Shown: positions 10,374 through 20,759, numbered from the stretch's first letter. The stretch: DNA of 64,000 nt from Bradyrhizobium sp. AUGA SZCCT0283 (GCF_018130385.1 NZ_JAFCLU010000002.1:186001-250000); one strand, 5' to 3'. The notes: generated by a model not told the origin, from the sequence alone. Program-made: numbers and translations.

Positions 10374-12194
10374 TCAGTTGGCCTGGCGCCGGAGGAAGGC
10401 CGGGATATCAAGATGGTCGTCGCCCTGTGGCGCCGGGGCAACAGGTGCCGGGCGGCCATGGACGTCCAAACCTTGCGGCGCCGGGCGTTTTGCGTACTCC
10501 GATACCGGATCCTGATTCGACGCCATTTGCTGGGCGACGGTACGCTGCGGCTTGCGATCCGGCAGCGGCGCCATCGCGGGACCGGAGGCACGGGCCGCGA
10601 TCGGCGGCTCGGTCTCTTCGTCGCGGCGGCCGAGGCCGACATTGGCGAGCCGCTGCAAGAGCGACAGCCGGGTCTTCTGCGGATGCTCCTCCTCGGGCTC
10701 ACCGCGGGCCTGCCGGATTTCGGCCTGCGCCGGCATCGGGAGATCCTCGAATTTCGGCATCCGCGGCGAGCGGGCCGGCGGACGTTCGGCCGCCTGCGGG
10801 ATGAAGGTTTCGGGTGTCGCAGGCTGCTCGGGCTCGACCCGGGCGGCCTCATTATGATCCGGGAACAGGGTCGGCTTCTGCGCGATCGGGCGGACCGTGA
10901 CGTCACCATAGGAAGCCGGCTGGATCGGCGCCTGTTGCGGCGTCTCAACCGCCGCGGCGATCGCGGCGAGTGCCGCACGCTCGACATTGCTGGACGAACG
11001 TTGAGCCGGCGCGGCGGCGGCAGGGACCTGCGCGAGAGCCGAAGCAACCACCTGCGGCGCGGACGCCGGTTCGAGCTTCTGGGCGCGTTCGGCCAGGCGC
11101 GCATTGTCGGCGCGAAGGCGAGCGGTCAGTTCGGCCAGACGGCTGTCGGGCGAGGCCGTGGCGGCGGCAGTGGCAGTGGCAGCGGCGGTGGTCGCGACCG
11201 CCGGGGCGGCGGCATTGCGCGCGATCTGCGCCTGCTCGATACCAGTGGCGACGACGGAGACGCGGATGATGCCGTCGAGCGTTTCGTCGAAGGTGGCGCC
11301 GACGATGATGTTGGCGTCCTGATCGACTTCCTCGCGAATCCGGGTGGCGGCTTCGTCGACTTCGAACAGCGTGAGGTCCTTGCCGCCGGTGATCGAGATC
11401 AACAGGCCGCGCGCACCCTTCATCGAAGAATCATCGATCAGCGGGTTGGCGATTGCAGCTTCCGCCGCGGTCAGCGCCCGCTTCTCGCCGGTGGCTTCGC
11501 CGGTGCCCATCATCGCCTTGCCCATCTCGCGCATCACGGCGCGGACGTCGGCGAAGTCGAGGTTGATCAGGCCTTCCTTGACCATCAGGTCGGTGATGCA
11601 GGCGACGCCCGAATAGAGCACCTGGTCGGCCATCGCGAAGGCGTCGGCGAAGGTGGTCTTTTCGTTGGCGACCCGGAACAGGTTCTGGTTCGGGATGATC
11701 AGCAGCGTATCGACCACCTTGTGCAGTTCGGCGATGCCGGACTCGGCGGTGCGCATGCGGCGCATGCCCTCGAAGTGGAACGGCTTGGTCACCACGCCGA
11801 CCGTGAGGATGCCCATTTCGCGCGCGGTCCTGGCGATGACAGGGGCTGCACCGGTGCCGGTGCCGCCGCCCATGCCGGCGGTGACGAACACCATGTTGGC
11901 GCCCGAGAGATGGTCGCGAAGCTCGTCGATGACCTCTTGCGCCGCCGCCGCACCGACATCAGGCTGGGACCCCGCGCCGAGGCCCTGCGTCACCTGCGTG
12001 CCCATTTGCACGATGCGCTGCGCCTTCGACATGGTCAGCGCCTGCGCGTCGGTGTTGGCGACGACGAAATCGACGCCCTGCAACCCGGCAGTGATCATGT
12101 TATTGACGGCATTGCCGCCTGCTCCACCGACGCCGAAGACGGTAATCCGCGGTTTCAGCTCGCTGATGTCAGGGGGGGTCAGATTGAGTGCCAT
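10374..12194 (-). CDS. ftsZ: Cell division protein FtsZ
   Basis: A 606-aa tubulin homologue that polymerises with GTP into the Z ring at midcell. The GTP-binding signature GGGTGTG is at residues 109-115 and the N-terminal glycine loop is [13 protein letters not shown] (about 21-33). The globular part ends near residue 320. A long Ala/Pro-rich linker follows, then the conserved tail [11 protein letters not shown] that binds FtsA. Total length is far above the E. coli protein (383 aa) because of the linker, as is usual in Rhizobiales. GAGAGG precedes the ATG. ftsA lies 89 nt upstream. Confidence 0.98.
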   Translation of the reverse strand: MALNLTPPDISELKPRITVFGVGGAGGNAVNNMITAGLQGVDFVVANTDAQALTMSKAQRIVQMGTQVTQGLGAGSQPDVGAAAAQEVIDELRDHLSGANMVFVTAGMGGGTGTGAAPVIARTAREMGILTVGVVTKPFHFEGMRRMRTAESGIAELHKVVDTLLIIPNQNLFRVANEKTTFADAFAMADQVLYSGVACITDLMVKEGLINLDFADVRAVMREMGKAMMGTGEATGEKRALTAAEAAIANPLIDDSSMKGARGLLISITGGKDLTLFEVDEAATRIREEVDQDANIIVGATFDETLDGIIRVSVVATGIEQAQIARNAAAPAVATTAAATATAAATASPDSRLAELTARLRADNARLAERAQKLEPASAPQVVASALAQVPAAAAPAQRSSSNVERAALAAIAAAVETPQQAPIQPASYGDVTVRPIAQKPTLFPDHNEAARVEPEQPATPETFIPQAAERPPARSPRMPKFEDLPMPAQAEIRQARGEPEEEHPQKTRLSLLQRLANVGLGRRDEETEPPIAARASGPAMAPLPDRKPQRTVAQQMASNQDPVSEYAKRPAPQGLDVHGRPAPVAPAPQGDDHLDIPAFLRRQAN

Positions 12195-12283
12195 GGTTGC
12201 CTCTCGTTACGACGCGCGCGTTGGTTCGCCCCGGCCGGCGGCCGCGGCATTTGGTGAAAATCGTTTGGTCACTGGACCGGTCA

Positions 12284-13603
12284 TCAGAAGCCCTCGCGAA
12301 GCCATCGTCCGACCTTTCCGAAATAGCCGTCAGTCCCTGTCCTGAGCTGCCGCGTATGCCGCGGTTCGACGTGTTCCAGATGAGCGTATTGCGGATAAAC
12401 CAGCAGGCCGGTCGGCACCGCGAACGAGGCGCTCTTGGCCTCGCTGGGCAGCCGGCCGAAACCGAGCGGCCGGCCGATCCGGACCGGCCGGTTGAGAATG
12501 CGGGTGGCAAGTTCGACGGTGCCGGTGAGCTGGGACGCGCCGCCGCTCAAGACAACCCGCGCCCGCGGCTCTGCCGCAAAGGGGGAATCCGCGAGCCGGT
12601 CCCGGACCATTTCAAAAATCTCCTCGGCGCGATGCCGGACGATGTTCGCGATCGTGGCGCGCGAGACGATCTGCGGCGCATCGTGTTCCTCGCCTGCAGT
12701 CGGAACAGACATCAACTCGCGCGCGTCGGACCCGCCGGTCAGCACGGTCCCGTATAAAGTCTTGATTCGCTCGGCATCCGCAATGCATGCGCCGACGCCG
12801 CGTGCAAGATCCATGGTCACGTGCTGCCCGCCGAGCGCAAATCCGCTGGCATGAACGAAGCGGCCGGCCGAATAGGTCGCAATCGTGGTCGAACCGGCGC
12901 CCATTTCGACCACGGCGGCGCCGAGATCGGCTTCGTCGTCGGTCAACACGGACAGGCCTGCGACATAAGGACTCGCCGCCATGGCTTCGACGTTGAGATG
13001 GCAGCGCTCGACCACCAGCATCAGGTTGCGGGCAACCGTGGCATCCGCCGTCACCACGTTCATGTCGACGCCGAACTGCCGGGCCACCATGCCGCGGGGA
13101 TCGCGGATGCCCTTGACGCCATCCAGCGCGTAGCCGACCGGCAGCGCGTGCAGCACGGTGCGGCCCTCGCCGGTGGCGTGGCGCATGCCGGTGGAGGTCA
13201 CCCGGGTGACGTCATCGGCGGTAACGGCACCGCCGCGAATATCGGCGGCGGCTTCGACCAGCTGGCCCTGCAGCCGGCCGCCGGAAACCGACAGCAATAC
13301 TGACTCAACGCGCACCTTGGCCATGCGCTCGGCGAGCGCCACCGCCTGCCGCACCGCCTGCTCGCATTCGGCGAGATCGACCACGGAGCCTGCCTTGACG
13401 CCGCGCGACTGGATCTGGCTGTAGCCGATCAATTCCACCGCATGGGTGCGGCCGCGCAGCGCGTCGCTCGGCGGCGACGGCTTCAGCCGCGCGATCATGC
13501 AGGCGATCTTGCTGGTGCCGACATCAAGCGAGGCCACCAGCGCGGTGCGCTTGTGGTCGACGGGGCGTGTCTTCGGGGTCTGGTTGCGATCGAGGCCGGT
13601 CAT
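12284..13603 (-). CDS. ftsA: Cell division protein FtsA
   Basis: A 439-aa actin-like ATPase that tethers FtsZ to the membrane and recruits later division proteins. The phosphate-1 motif ALVASLDVGTSKIACMI is near the N-terminus, the SHS2 (1C) domain follows at about 100-180, and GAGSTTIATY is the phosphate-2 region. The last residues, YFGKVGRWLREGF, form the amphipathic membrane-targeting helix. Its ATG overlaps the ftsQ stop in an ATGA, so ftsQ and ftsA are translationally coupled. Confidence 0.97.
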   Translation of the reverse strand: MTGLDRNQTPKTRPVDHKRTALVASLDVGTSKIACMIARLKPSPPSDALRGRTHAVELIGYSQIQSRGVKAGSVVDLAECEQAVRQAVALAERMAKVRVESVLLSVSGGRLQGQLVEAAADIRGGAVTADDVTRVTSTGMRHATGEGRTVLHALPVGYALDGVKGIRDPRGMVARQFGVDMNVVTADATVARNLMLVVERCHLNVEAMAASPYVAGLSVLTDDEADLGAAVVEMGAGSTTIATYSAGRFVHASGFALGGQHVTMDLARGVGACIADAERIKTLYGTVLTGGSDARELMSVPTAGEEHDAPQIVSRATIANIVRHRAEEIFEMVRDRLADSPFAAEPRARVVLSGGASQLTGTVELATRILNRPVRIGRPLGFGRLPSEAKSASFAVPTGLLVYPQYAHLEHVEPRHTRQLRTGTDGYFGKVGRWLREGF

Positions 13604-14586
13604 GCGTCACCGGCCTTCTTCTTGGTCTTCTTGTCCTTGAACAGCTCTTCGCGGGCCTTGGCCGCGTCATCAGACAATTGCACGGTGAGCCGGTCCGGCA
13701 GGCGCATGTCGACCGCGACGATGTCGCGCGAGAACAGCCGCTCCTCCTTGTCGAGCTTGCTCAGCACGGCAAGCGCATTGCCGACGTCGTTCTCCGGCAG
13801 GCGAATGTCGAGGCCGTCCTTCAACCGCAAATTCCAGCGCCGTTCGCCGACCAGGATCGCAGCCTTGGTCACGATGCGAACCTGCGGATAGCGGTCCAGC
13901 AGGGCGAGGAAGTCGCGGGCCTTGACGTCGGCGCCCTTGCCCACCACCAGCGGCAGCGTCACGAAGCGGCGCGACACATAGGGCTCCAGCACCGCGCCGT
14001 CCTCCGATATCACGGAGAGCCGACCGTCCTGCTGCCACAGCGCAAACGCCGTGCGCTCGACGATGTCGATCTGTAGCCGGCCAGGATAAAGCTTCAGGAT
14101 GGTCGCGTCTGAAATCCAGGGATTCGCCTTGAGCTTGTCACGCAGGGTGGTGGCATCGAGAAACAGCAGCGAAGAGCGGCCATTGACGCCGCCGATCGCG
14201 AGCACCTCGTCCTGGCTCAACTGCTTGCGGCCGTTGATGGCAACCTCGGTGATGCGGAACCCGGCTGAATTGGCCAGTGCGTTGCGGGTGTCACTGAGCG
14301 CCACGGTGAATTCATCGACATGGCCGCCTTTGACGATGCCCAAGCCTGTGCTGCCGAGCAGCATCAGCACGGTCAAGGCGACGCCGGCGCGGTTCGGAAG
14401 GTAGCGTTCGACCAGAAGGACCAGGCGATTCGGCGGCGCGCGATCGATCACGGGCCTCGCCGGGACGCGGGCACGAAGGCCCAGCCGCTCGCGCAGCAGC
14501 ACGACCGCTCCAATAGCGGCCGCTTTCAGGTCAGCTTGGGGCCCCAGCGATCTCAGCGACCGAGCGAGGCGTCCTGCACCATCCAT
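13600..14586 (-). CDS. ftsQ: Cell division protein FtsQ
   Basis: A 328-aa bitopic membrane protein that links early and late divisome proteins. It has a cytoplasmic N-terminal region, one membrane span (VALTVLMLLGSTGLGIV), a POTRA domain (FRITEVAINGRKQLSQDEV onward) and the FtsQ beta domain. The start MDGAGRLARSLRSL at 14586 was chosen because it matches family N-termini. The frame is open to 14718 with another possible ATG at 14640. The end overlaps ftsA by four bases. It is 301 bp downstream of ddl, so an internal promoter for ftsQAZ is plausible. Confidence 0.93.
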   Translation of the reverse strand: MDGAGRLARSLRSLGPQADLKAAAIGAVVLLRERLGLRARVPARPVIDRAPPNRLVLLVERYLPNRAGVALTVLMLLGSTGLGIVKGGHVDEFTVALSDTRNALANSAGFRITEVAINGRKQLSQDEVLAIGGVNGRSSLLFLDATTLRDKLKANPWISDATILKLYPGRLQIDIVERTAFALWQQDGRLSVISEDGAVLEPYVSRRFVTLPLVVGKGADVKARDFLALLDRYPQVRIVTKAAILVGERRWNLRLKDGLDIRLPENDVGNALAVLSKLDKEERLFSRDIVAVDMRLPDRLTVQLSDDAAKAREELFKDKKTKKKAGDA

Positions 14587-14887
14587 TGCACGAGCCTGTC
14601 CAAGTGTTGTTCCCGCAAGCGTTTGCGGGTTCCGGCCCATATGACGCCTCGGCCTTTGCCGGACTTGGTGCTGATCTGAAGTCGGAACAGCGCACGCCCC
14701 GGCAGCCAAGCGCCACATGCGCCGCCAGCGTTAACCTTCGGACTTACTGGTAAACAAAGTGTAAAACCGGGGGGCCGCCGGTGCGTTTTGGTGCGTCTTT
14801 TGAGTGGTTTGCCGAACAATTGTTAGGATTTAGCAACAATTTTCGTGGTCGGCCTCCGGTTCCCCCGTTAACGGCCTTTACGGCCGG
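14587..14887. other. ddl-ftsQ intergenic region, possible ftsQAZ promoter
   Basis: A 301-bp gap in an otherwise tightly packed operon. It contains several A/T-rich patches on the minus strand, such as TTGTTTACCAGTAAG and GTTGCTAAATCC. No gene is seen. A dedicated promoter for ftsQAZ would fit this position, but no box is clear enough to name. Confidence 0.35.
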
Positions 14888-15880
14888 TCAAACCCGTTCC
14901 CGGACCCGCCGTTCGGCCAAGGTGATCTGGTCGCGCAGAAAATCCGCAAATTCGATCCCCTGGGCCTTCAGCGCCTTCGGATAGAGCGAGGCCGCGGTCA
15001 GGCCCGGCAGGGTGTTGGTTTCGAGGTAAATCGGCCCCTTCGCCGAGACGATGAAGTCGGTCCGGGAATAGCCGCTGCAGGACAACGCTTTGTGCGCTCG
15101 CAGCGCCTGATCCTTCAGTTGCGCACTGATTTCCGGAGAAAAGCGCCCCGGGCAGATCTCCTGAGTCGATTTGAGCAGATATTTGGCCGCGTAGTCGAAG
15201 GTGCCCTCCCCCGGGACAATCTCGACCGGCGGAAGCGACATCAACGTGCCATCCGATTGCTCCAGCACGCCACAAGTTGCTTCCACGCCCGCGACGAACG
15301 GCTCGATCAGATATTCTTCGGTCCTGGCGGCGTTGCGGACCGCGACGAGGTCCTGCTTCGCGTTGACAAAGATCAGGCCATAGCTCGAACCGTCTCGCGC
15401 CGGCTTTGCGATCAGCCTGCCGTATTCGGCAAACGCCGCGTCAAGGTTTTCCAGGGCGACGCCGGCCGGGGCCGCGACACCTGCAATCGCCGCAAACCGT
15501 TTCGCCGCGGCCTTGTCGAAGGCGAGGTTCGACGACGCCGAGCCGGAGCCGGTGAAGGGAATCCTGCGCAGTTCGCACATCGCCTGCAGTTCGCCGTTCT
15601 CGGCCCGGCCGCCATGCAGGCCGAGCACCAGCACGCGGTCTTCTGCCTTCGCCTTGTCTAGCGCAGCTTCGAGCGGCAGGCCGCGATTGCCGGGTTTGAA
15701 TTCATCCTCGAACGGATGCAAATGCTCGAGCAGAGCCTTTGAACTGACGTCATGAACGGTGTCCGCCACGTCCCAGAACCAGAGATCGGCTTCGGGCAAC
15801 GCCCGGTGCAGCGCCTGCGCGCTGGCCACCGAAACCAGGCGCTCTTTATTGGTACCGCCGAAGAGAATGGTCGTCCGCAT
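14888..15880 (-). CDS. ddl: D-alanine--D-alanine ligase (divergent ATP-grasp form)
   Basis: A 330-aa ATP-grasp enzyme expected to join two D-alanines for the UDP-MurNAc pentapeptide. Its place between murB and ftsQ is the normal site of ddlB. The N-terminus TILFGGTNKERLVSVASAQAL corresponds to the usual GG-S-ER-VS motif, but serine is replaced. HGGRAENGELQ replaces the common HGxxGEDGxxQ. C-terminal NTLPGLTAASLYPKAL carries the Mg-binding Asn and matches the family. The ATG at 15880 shares one base with the murB stop (TGATG). The frame is open to 15916 but the upstream residues do not look native. The motif changes suggest a distinct Ddl branch. Confidence 0.85.
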   Translation of the reverse strand: MRTTILFGGTNKERLVSVASAQALHRALPEADLWFWDVADTVHDVSSKALLEHLHPFEDEFKPGNRGLPLEAALDKAKAEDRVLVLGLHGGRAENGELQAMCELRRIPFTGSGSASSNLAFDKAAAKRFAAIAGVAAPAGVALENLDAAFAEYGRLIAKPARDGSSYGLIFVNAKQDLVAVRNAARTEEYLIEPFVAGVEATCGVLEQSDGTLMSLPPVEIVPGEGTFDYAAKYLLKSTQEICPGRFSPEISAQLKDQALRAHKALSCSGYSRTDFIVSAKGPIYLETNTLPGLTAASLYPKALKAQGIEFADFLRDQITLAERRVRERV

Positions 15881-16803
15881 CAGCTTTGCTCGATTCCGAT
15901 CCGCTTGATTTCCCAATGTAGCTCGATTCCAGAATTCGCCTTAACCCGCTCGCGCACGGTTTCGCCCAGCGTTTCAATATCATGCCCGGTGGCGTTACCG
16001 GTATTGATGAGGAAATTGCAGTGCATTTCCGAGACCTGCGCCCCGCCGACACGCAAGCCCCGGCAGCCGGCGGCGTCGATCAGTTTCCAGGCGCTGTTGC
16101 CGGGCGGATTCTTGAAGGTCGATCCTCCGGTCTTTTCGCGAATCGGCTGAGCCGTTTCGCGGTGGGTCTGCACCTCATTCATCCGCGCGCGAATGGTCTC
16201 GGCGTCCGTGACGGCGCCGCGAAAACGCGCCGACGTGAAGATGATCGACGGGTCGACGCCGCTGTTGCGGTAGACGAACTTCATGTCGGCATTGCCAAAG
16301 ACATGCTTGGTGCCGTCGCGGTCGATGCCGGTTGCTTCGACCAGCACATCCTTGGTCTCGCTGCCATTGGCGCCAGCATTCATCCGCAGCGCACCGCCGA
16401 TGGTACCGGGAATGCCGGAGAAGAATTCCATGCCGCCAATGTTTGCGGCAGCCGCGGTCTCCGCCACGCGCTTGTCGAGCGCGGCCGTGCCCGCGCTGAC
16501 GATATCGCCGGAAGCAGACGTCTCGCCAAACACCCGCGGCGACAGGCGGATCACCACGCCCGCCATCCCGCCGTCGCGCACGATCAGATTGGAGCCGACG
16601 CCGACGACGTAGACCGGCAGTTCCTTCGGAAGGTGCTTTAAGAAGTACGCGAGATCGTCTTCATCCGCCGGAGTGAACAGCACCTGCGCCGGCCCGCCGA
16701 CGCGAAACCACGTCAATTCCGCCAGCGACTGGTTCGCCAGCAGCCGCCCGCGCAGCTGCGGCATGGCGGCTCTGAGGTCGGGCGTGATGTCGGGGAATGC
16801 CAC
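15880..16803 (-). CDS. murB: UDP-N-acetylmuramate dehydrogenase MurB
   Basis: A 307-aa flavoenzyme that reduces the enolpyruvyl group to give UDP-MurNAc, using FAD and NADPH. FAD-binding motifs TWFRVGGPA and [13 protein letters not shown] are present, as are the catalytic region YRNSG and the C-terminal GGSTFKNP. I chose a GTG start at 16803, two bases after the murC stop, because [16 protein letters not shown] matches the usual N-terminus. An ATG at 16848 would overlap murC by 43 bases and add 15 residues. Confidence 0.94.
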   Translation of the reverse strand: MAFPDITPDLRAAMPQLRGRLLANQSLAELTWFRVGGPAQVLFTPADEDDLAYFLKHLPKELPVYVVGVGSNLIVRDGGMAGVVIRLSPRVFGETSASGDIVSAGTAALDKRVAETAAAANIGGMEFFSGIPGTIGGALRMNAGANGSETKDVLVEATGIDRDGTKHVFGNADMKFVYRNSGVDPSIIFTSARFRGAVTDAETIRARMNEVQTHRETAQPIREKTGGSTFKNPPGNSAWKLIDAAGCRGLRVGGAQVSEMHCNFLINTGNATGHDIETLGETVRERVKANSGIELHWEIKRIGIEQS

Positions 16804-16805
16804 CG

Positions 16806-18209
16806 CTAACCCAATGCCTTCAATTCGCCCGGCAATGCGTAGGCCCATTGCGTGATGTTGCCGGCGCCCAGGCAGACGACGAGATCGCCGGGGGCGGCGA
16901 TGCCGCGAACGACTTTGGCCAGTTCCGCCGAACTCTGCAGCGGGATCACCTCGCGATGGCCATGCGTGCGCAGGCCGAGCACGAAATGGTCGCGGTCGAT
17001 GCCTTCGATCGGCGCCTCGCCTGCCGGATAGACCTCGGCGACGATGACCGCGTCGGCATCGTTGAAGCAGGTGCAGAATTCCTCGAACAGCGATTGCAGG
17101 CGGGTGAAGCGGTGCGGCTGCACCACGGCGATGATCTTGCCGTTGGTCGATTCACGCGCCGCTTTAAGGACGGCTGATATCTCGACCGGGTGATGGCCGT
17201 AATCGTCGATCACGGTGACGCCATTCCATTCGCCGGTCCGGGTGAAGCGCCGCTTGACGCCGCCGAAATCCGCGATCGCCTTGCGGATCGCCTCGTCGGA
17301 AATGCCGAGCTCGTGCGCCACCGCGATCGCCGCCGTCGCATTTGACGCGTTATGCCGCCCCGGCATCGGCAGCATGATGTCTGAGATCTCGTGGGTGGCG
17401 TCGGTCTTGCGGTTTCGGAACACGACCTTGAATTTGGAGCCGCCGCCGGTCGGCGTCAGATCGACCAGCCGCGCGTCGGCCTGCGGGTTCTCGCCATAGG
17501 TGATGATGCGGCGGTCCTCGATCCTGCCGACGATCGATTGAACGACGGGATGATCGATGCACATCACGGCAAAGCCGTAGAACGGCACGTTCTCGACGAA
17601 ATGGCGGAAGGCGTCCTGCACCGCCTCGAACGTCTTGAAATGGTCGAGGTGCTCGGGGTCGACATTGGTGACGATGGCGACATCCGTCGGCAATTTCAGG
17701 AACGTGCCGTCGCTCTCGTCGGCTTCGACCACCATCCAGTCGCCGGCTCCCAGCCGCGCATTAGTGCCATAGGCATTGATGATGCCACCATTGATCACGG
17801 TCGGATCGAGATTGCCGCCATCGAGCAGCGCTGCCACCATCGAGGTGGTCGTGGTCTTGCCATGGGTGCCGGCAATCGCGACGCAGCTTTTCAGCCGCAT
17901 CAGCTCGGCGAGCATTTCGGCGCGACGCACCACCGGAATGCGCTGGGCGCGGGCGGCCATCAATTCGGGATTGTCACGCTTGATCGCGGTCGAGACCACG
18001 ACGACGTCGGCGCCGTCGACATTCTCGGCCTTGTGGCCGACCGAGACCTTGACGCCCTTCTCCCGCAGCCGCGCGACATTACCGCTCTCGGAGGCGTCCG
18101 AGCCCTGCACGGTGTAGCCGAGATTGACCAGCACCTCGGCGATGCCGCTCATGCCGATACCGCCGATCCCGACGAAGTGAATGGGTCCGATCTCGCGCGG
18201 CAGTCTCAT
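16806..18209 (-). CDS. murC: UDP-N-acetylmuramate--L-alanine ligase MurC
   Basis: A 467-aa cytoplasmic ligase adding the first amino acid of the peptide stem. The N-terminal Rossmann motif is [17 protein letters not shown], the ATP P-loop is [12 protein letters not shown], and the C-terminal Mur ligase domain has [12 protein letters not shown] at 18209 ([12 protein letters not shown]) is preceded by AAGGACTT. An ATG seven codons upstream lies in the repeat and has no ribosome site. Confidence 0.97.
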   Translation of the reverse strand: MRLPREIGPIHFVGIGGIGMSGIAEVLVNLGYTVQGSDASESGNVARLREKGVKVSVGHKAENVDGADVVVVSTAIKRDNPELMAARAQRIPVVRRAEMLAELMRLKSCVAIAGTHGKTTTTSMVAALLDGGNLDPTVINGGIINAYGTNARLGAGDWMVVEADESDGTFLKLPTDVAIVTNVDPEHLDHFKTFEAVQDAFRHFVENVPFYGFAVMCIDHPVVQSIVGRIEDRRIITYGENPQADARLVDLTPTGGGSKFKVVFRNRKTDATHEISDIMLPMPGRHNASNATAAIAVAHELGISDEAIRKAIADFGGVKRRFTRTGEWNGVTVIDDYGHHPVEISAVLKAARESTNGKIIAVVQPHRFTRLQSLFEEFCTCFNDADAVIVAEVYPAGEAPIEGIDRDHFVLGLRTHGHREVIPLQSSAELAKVVRGIAAPGDLVVCLGAGNITQWAYALPGELKALG

Positions 18210-18225
18210 GGATAAGTCCTTGGCC

Positions 18226-18324
18226 GTCATCGCCCGCGAAGGCGGGCGATCCAGTATTCCGCGAAGCCGAGGCTCAAATCAGGCGCCGCGGAGTACTGGA
18301 TGCCCCGCTTTCGCGGGGCATGAC
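18226..18324. repeat. Inverted repeat element between murG and murC
   Basis: Begins GTCATCGCCCGCGAAGGCGG and ends CTTTCGCGGGGCATGAC. The two roughly 38-bp halves (both containing the ATCCAGTA / TACTGGAT pair) are inverted copies with a few mismatches around a 20-bp centre. This is a common Bradyrhizobium intergenic palindrome. It lies inside the division operon, so its RNA would fold into a long stem in the murG-murC message. Confidence 0.75.
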
Positions 18325-18348
18325 AAGGGCAATTTTGCGCGCAACGGC

Positions 18349-19449
18349 CTAGATTCCGGCCACTTTCATTACCAGATCGGCCAGCCGTTCGGCGGCGTCG
18401 AGCCGGCCCACCTTGCGGGCGGAGGCGGCCATCGCAGTCAGCCGCGCCGGTTCGGCGGCAAGAGCGGAGATTTCCGCCGCCAGCCGGTCGGACGTGAATT
18501 CGGCCTGCGGAATCCGTAAAGCCCCGTCCACCTTCGCCAACACGCCGGCATTGGCGAACTGGTCCTGGTCGATCGCGCCGGGCAGCGGCACCAGAATCGA
18601 CGGCCGGCCGATCGCGGCGAGTTCCGCCACCGTGCCGGCGCCGGAGCGGGAGATCACGAGATGGCTGGACGCCAGCCGCGCCGGCAGGTCGCTGAAGAAC
18701 GGCGCAAGTTCGGCATTGATCCTGCGCCGCTCATAGATCGAGCGCACCCGCCCCATGTCTTCCTTGCGCACCTGCTGAGTCAGAATCAGGCGGCTCCACA
18801 GCATCGGCTCCAGCTTTTCGATTGCGCCCGGCACGATATCGCTCATCACCCGCGCGCCCTGGCTGCCGCCGACCACCAATAGCCGCAGCGGCCCGTTCGG
18901 TTCGGGGGACGCAAACGGCACGGCGGCGGCCGTGAGGACCGCGGGGCGCATCGGCGTGCCGACGGTCACCGTCTTGCCCGCGAGGTCAGGATCGCGGTCG
19001 AGCACGCCCGGCAGCGAGGTGGCAATTGCGTTGACGCGGCGGGAGAGAAATCGGTTGGCGCGGCCGAGCACGGCATTGGCGTCGTGGATGATGCCGGGCA
19101 CGCCGAGCAGCCGTGCCGCGATCAGCGGCGGCAGCGTCGGATAACCGCCGAAGCCGACCACGGCGGCAGGTTTTAGCCGCCGCACTAGCCTGGCAGCCAC
19201 CAGCGTGCCGTAACCGAGCGTGTAAGCGGTGCGCACCAGCGCCAGCAGCGAGCGGCCGCGCACGGTCTCGCTCGGCACCACGTCGATATTGTCCCTGGTG
19301 AACAAGCCGCTATAGCGCAGTGCGCGGGCGTCGGTTGCAAGCCGCACACGCAGCCCGCGTTTGATGAGTTCGACGCCCAGCGCCTCGGCGGGAAACAGAT
19401 GACCGCCGGTGCCGCCCGCGGCGAGTAGAATGAGAGGTGCGTTTTCCAT
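18349..19449 (-). CDS. murG: Undecaprenyl-PP-MurNAc-pentapeptide GlcNAc transferase MurG
   Basis: A 366-aa GT28 glycosyltransferase that adds GlcNAc to lipid I on the inner face of the membrane, giving lipid II. N-terminal glycine loop AAGGTGGHLFPA (about residues 9-20) and a second one, VVGGSQGARVMS, are typical. The UDP-GlcNAc site HLVISRSGAGTVAELAAIGRPSILVPLP is intact. The ATG is not preceded by a good Shine-Dalgarno. Confidence 0.97.
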   Translation of the reverse strand: MENAPLILLAAGGTGGHLFPAEALGVELIKRGLRVRLATDARALRYSGLFTRDNIDVVPSETVRGRSLLALVRTAYTLGYGTLVAARLVRRLKPAAVVGFGGYPTLPPLIAARLLGVPGIIHDANAVLGRANRFLSRRVNAIATSLPGVLDRDPDLAGKTVTVGTPMRPAVLTAAAVPFASPEPNGPLRLLVVGGSQGARVMSDIVPGAIEKLEPMLWSRLILTQQVRKEDMGRVRSIYERRRINAELAPFFSDLPARLASSHLVISRSGAGTVAELAAIGRPSILVPLPGAIDQDQFANAGVLAKVDGALRIPQAEFTSDRLAAEISALAAEPARLTAMAASARKVGRLDAAERLADLVMKVAGI

Positions 19450-19473
19450 GGGAGGTCTTTTATAGGCAATGAA

Positions 19474-19588
19474 CCGTCATTGCGAGCGAAGCGAAGCAAT
19501 CCACAGCCCCGGATTACGGATAGATGGATTGCTTCGTCGCTGTCGCTCCCTTGCGCAAACGCTTCGCGTTTGTCGCAGGCAATGACGG
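19474..19588. repeat. Dispersed inverted repeat between ftsW and murG
   Basis: Ends are CCGTCATTGCGAGCGAAGCG and GGCAATGACGG, with internal inverted copies GAAGCAATCCA / TGGATTGCTTC. This class of element (CGTCATTGCGAG...GCAATGACG) is found in many proteobacterial genomes. It occupies nearly the whole ftsW-murG spacer. Confidence 0.75.
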
Positions 19589-19607
19589 AAGTTAAATTTG
19601 CCCGCTA

Positions 19608-20759
19608 TTACGCGTAACCGCGCGACACGCCGGCCGCGTTCATCGATTCCACCTCGGTGCGCGGGCGCTGCCGTGTCAGCGCCAGCATCATGCCGACGCC
19701 ATAGGCCAGCGAGATGATCGACGAGCCGCCATAGGAGATGAAGGGCAGCGTCATGCCCTTGGCGGGAATCAGTTGCAGATTGACCGCCATGTTGATGGCG
19801 GCCTGCACGCCGAACAGGATCGCAAGCCCCGACGCCGCAAAGCGCGCGAACATGTCCTCGCTCGAATAGGCGCGCGTCAGCGTCCGGATCACGACGAAGG
19901 CGAACAGCGAAACCAGCGCCAGGCACAGGATGATGCCGAATTCTTCGGCGGCCACCGCGAACACGAAGTCGGTATGGCTGTCCGGCAGGCTGCGCTTGGC
20001 GATGCCTTCGCCGGGCCCGAGGCCGAACCAGCCGCCGTTCCAGAACGCTTCCATCGCCATGTCGACCTGGAACGTGTCGCCCGAGGCCGGATTCATGAAG
20101 CGCTTGATGCGGCCCGCGACGTGCGGCACCAGCAGATACGCGCCGAACAATCCGGCCGCCGCGGCGCCGGCAAGGCCCGCCACCCAGATCATCCGCATCC
20201 CTGCGATGAAGAACAGCGCGCCCCACACCATCAGGATCAGCATGGTCTGGCCGAAATCCGGTTCCATCACCAGGAGCGACACCAGCGTCAACAACAGCAC
20301 GATCGCCATCGACGTCGCCGGCATTTCCGGCCGCTTGGTCGATTCCGCAAACAGCCACGCCGCCATGACAACGAAAGCGGGCTTTGCGGATTCGGAGGCC
20401 TGGATGTTGACGCCGAGCAGCGTGATCCAGCGCCGCGATCCCTTCACCTCGGGCCCGAACGCCAGCGTCGCCACGATCAAGAGAATGCTCACCACAAAGA
20501 CCAGCAGCGCGAGGCGGCGGATCTGCTTCGGCGACAGGAACGACACCCCGATCAGCACCATCAAGGACGGCAACAGGAACAGCACGTGCCGGCCAAAGAA
20601 ATGGAAGGGATCGAGCCCGATCCGCGTCGCCACCGGCGGGCTCGCCGCCAGCGACAGGATGACGCCGCCCAGCATCAGCGCCATGATCGCGCCGAGCAGC
20701 AGCTTATCCACGGTCCACCACCAGTCCGAAAACGGCGTGCGTTGATCACGGGCGAGCAT
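19608..20759 (-). CDS. ftsW: Lipid II polymerase / divisome SEDS protein FtsW
   Basis: A 383-aa polytopic SEDS-family protein with about 10 membrane segments that polymerises glycan at the septum with FtsI. Family signatures include GEGIAKRSLPDSHTDFVFAVAAEE with the essential Asp region, and the C-terminal PFISYGGSS. I use the ATG at 20759 (MLARDQRTPFSDW), preceded by GGGGA at good spacing; the longer frame to 20792 lacks this. It is separated from murD by an inserted DUF5107 gene, whereas these two are normally adjacent. Confidence 0.96.
   Translation of the reverse strand: MLARDQRTPFSDWWWTVDKLLLGAIMALMLGGVILSLAASPPVATRIGLDPFHFFGRHVLFLLPSLMVLIGVSFLSPKQIRRLALLVFVVSILLIVATLAFGPEVKGSRRWITLLGVNIQASESAKPAFVVMAAWLFAESTKRPEMPATSMAIVLLLTLVSLLVMEPDFGQTMLILMVWGALFFIAGMRMIWVAGLAGAAAAGLFGAYLLVPHVAGRIKRFMNPASGDTFQVDMAMEAFWNGGWFGLGPGEGIAKRSLPDSHTDFVFAVAAEEFGIILCLALVSLFAFVVIRTLTRAYSSEDMFARFAASGLAILFGVQAAINMAVNLQLIPAKGMTLPFISYGGSSIISLAYGVGMMLALTRQRPRTEVESMNAAGVSRGYA

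Noticed and set aside
10347..12257. 636-codon plus-strand frame
   Set aside because: It is antisense to ftsZ and low-complexity, a by-product of high GC.
14719..14887. Possible small gene between ddl and ftsQ
   Set aside because: Frames here lack ribosome sites and recognisable products; a regulatory spacer is more likely.
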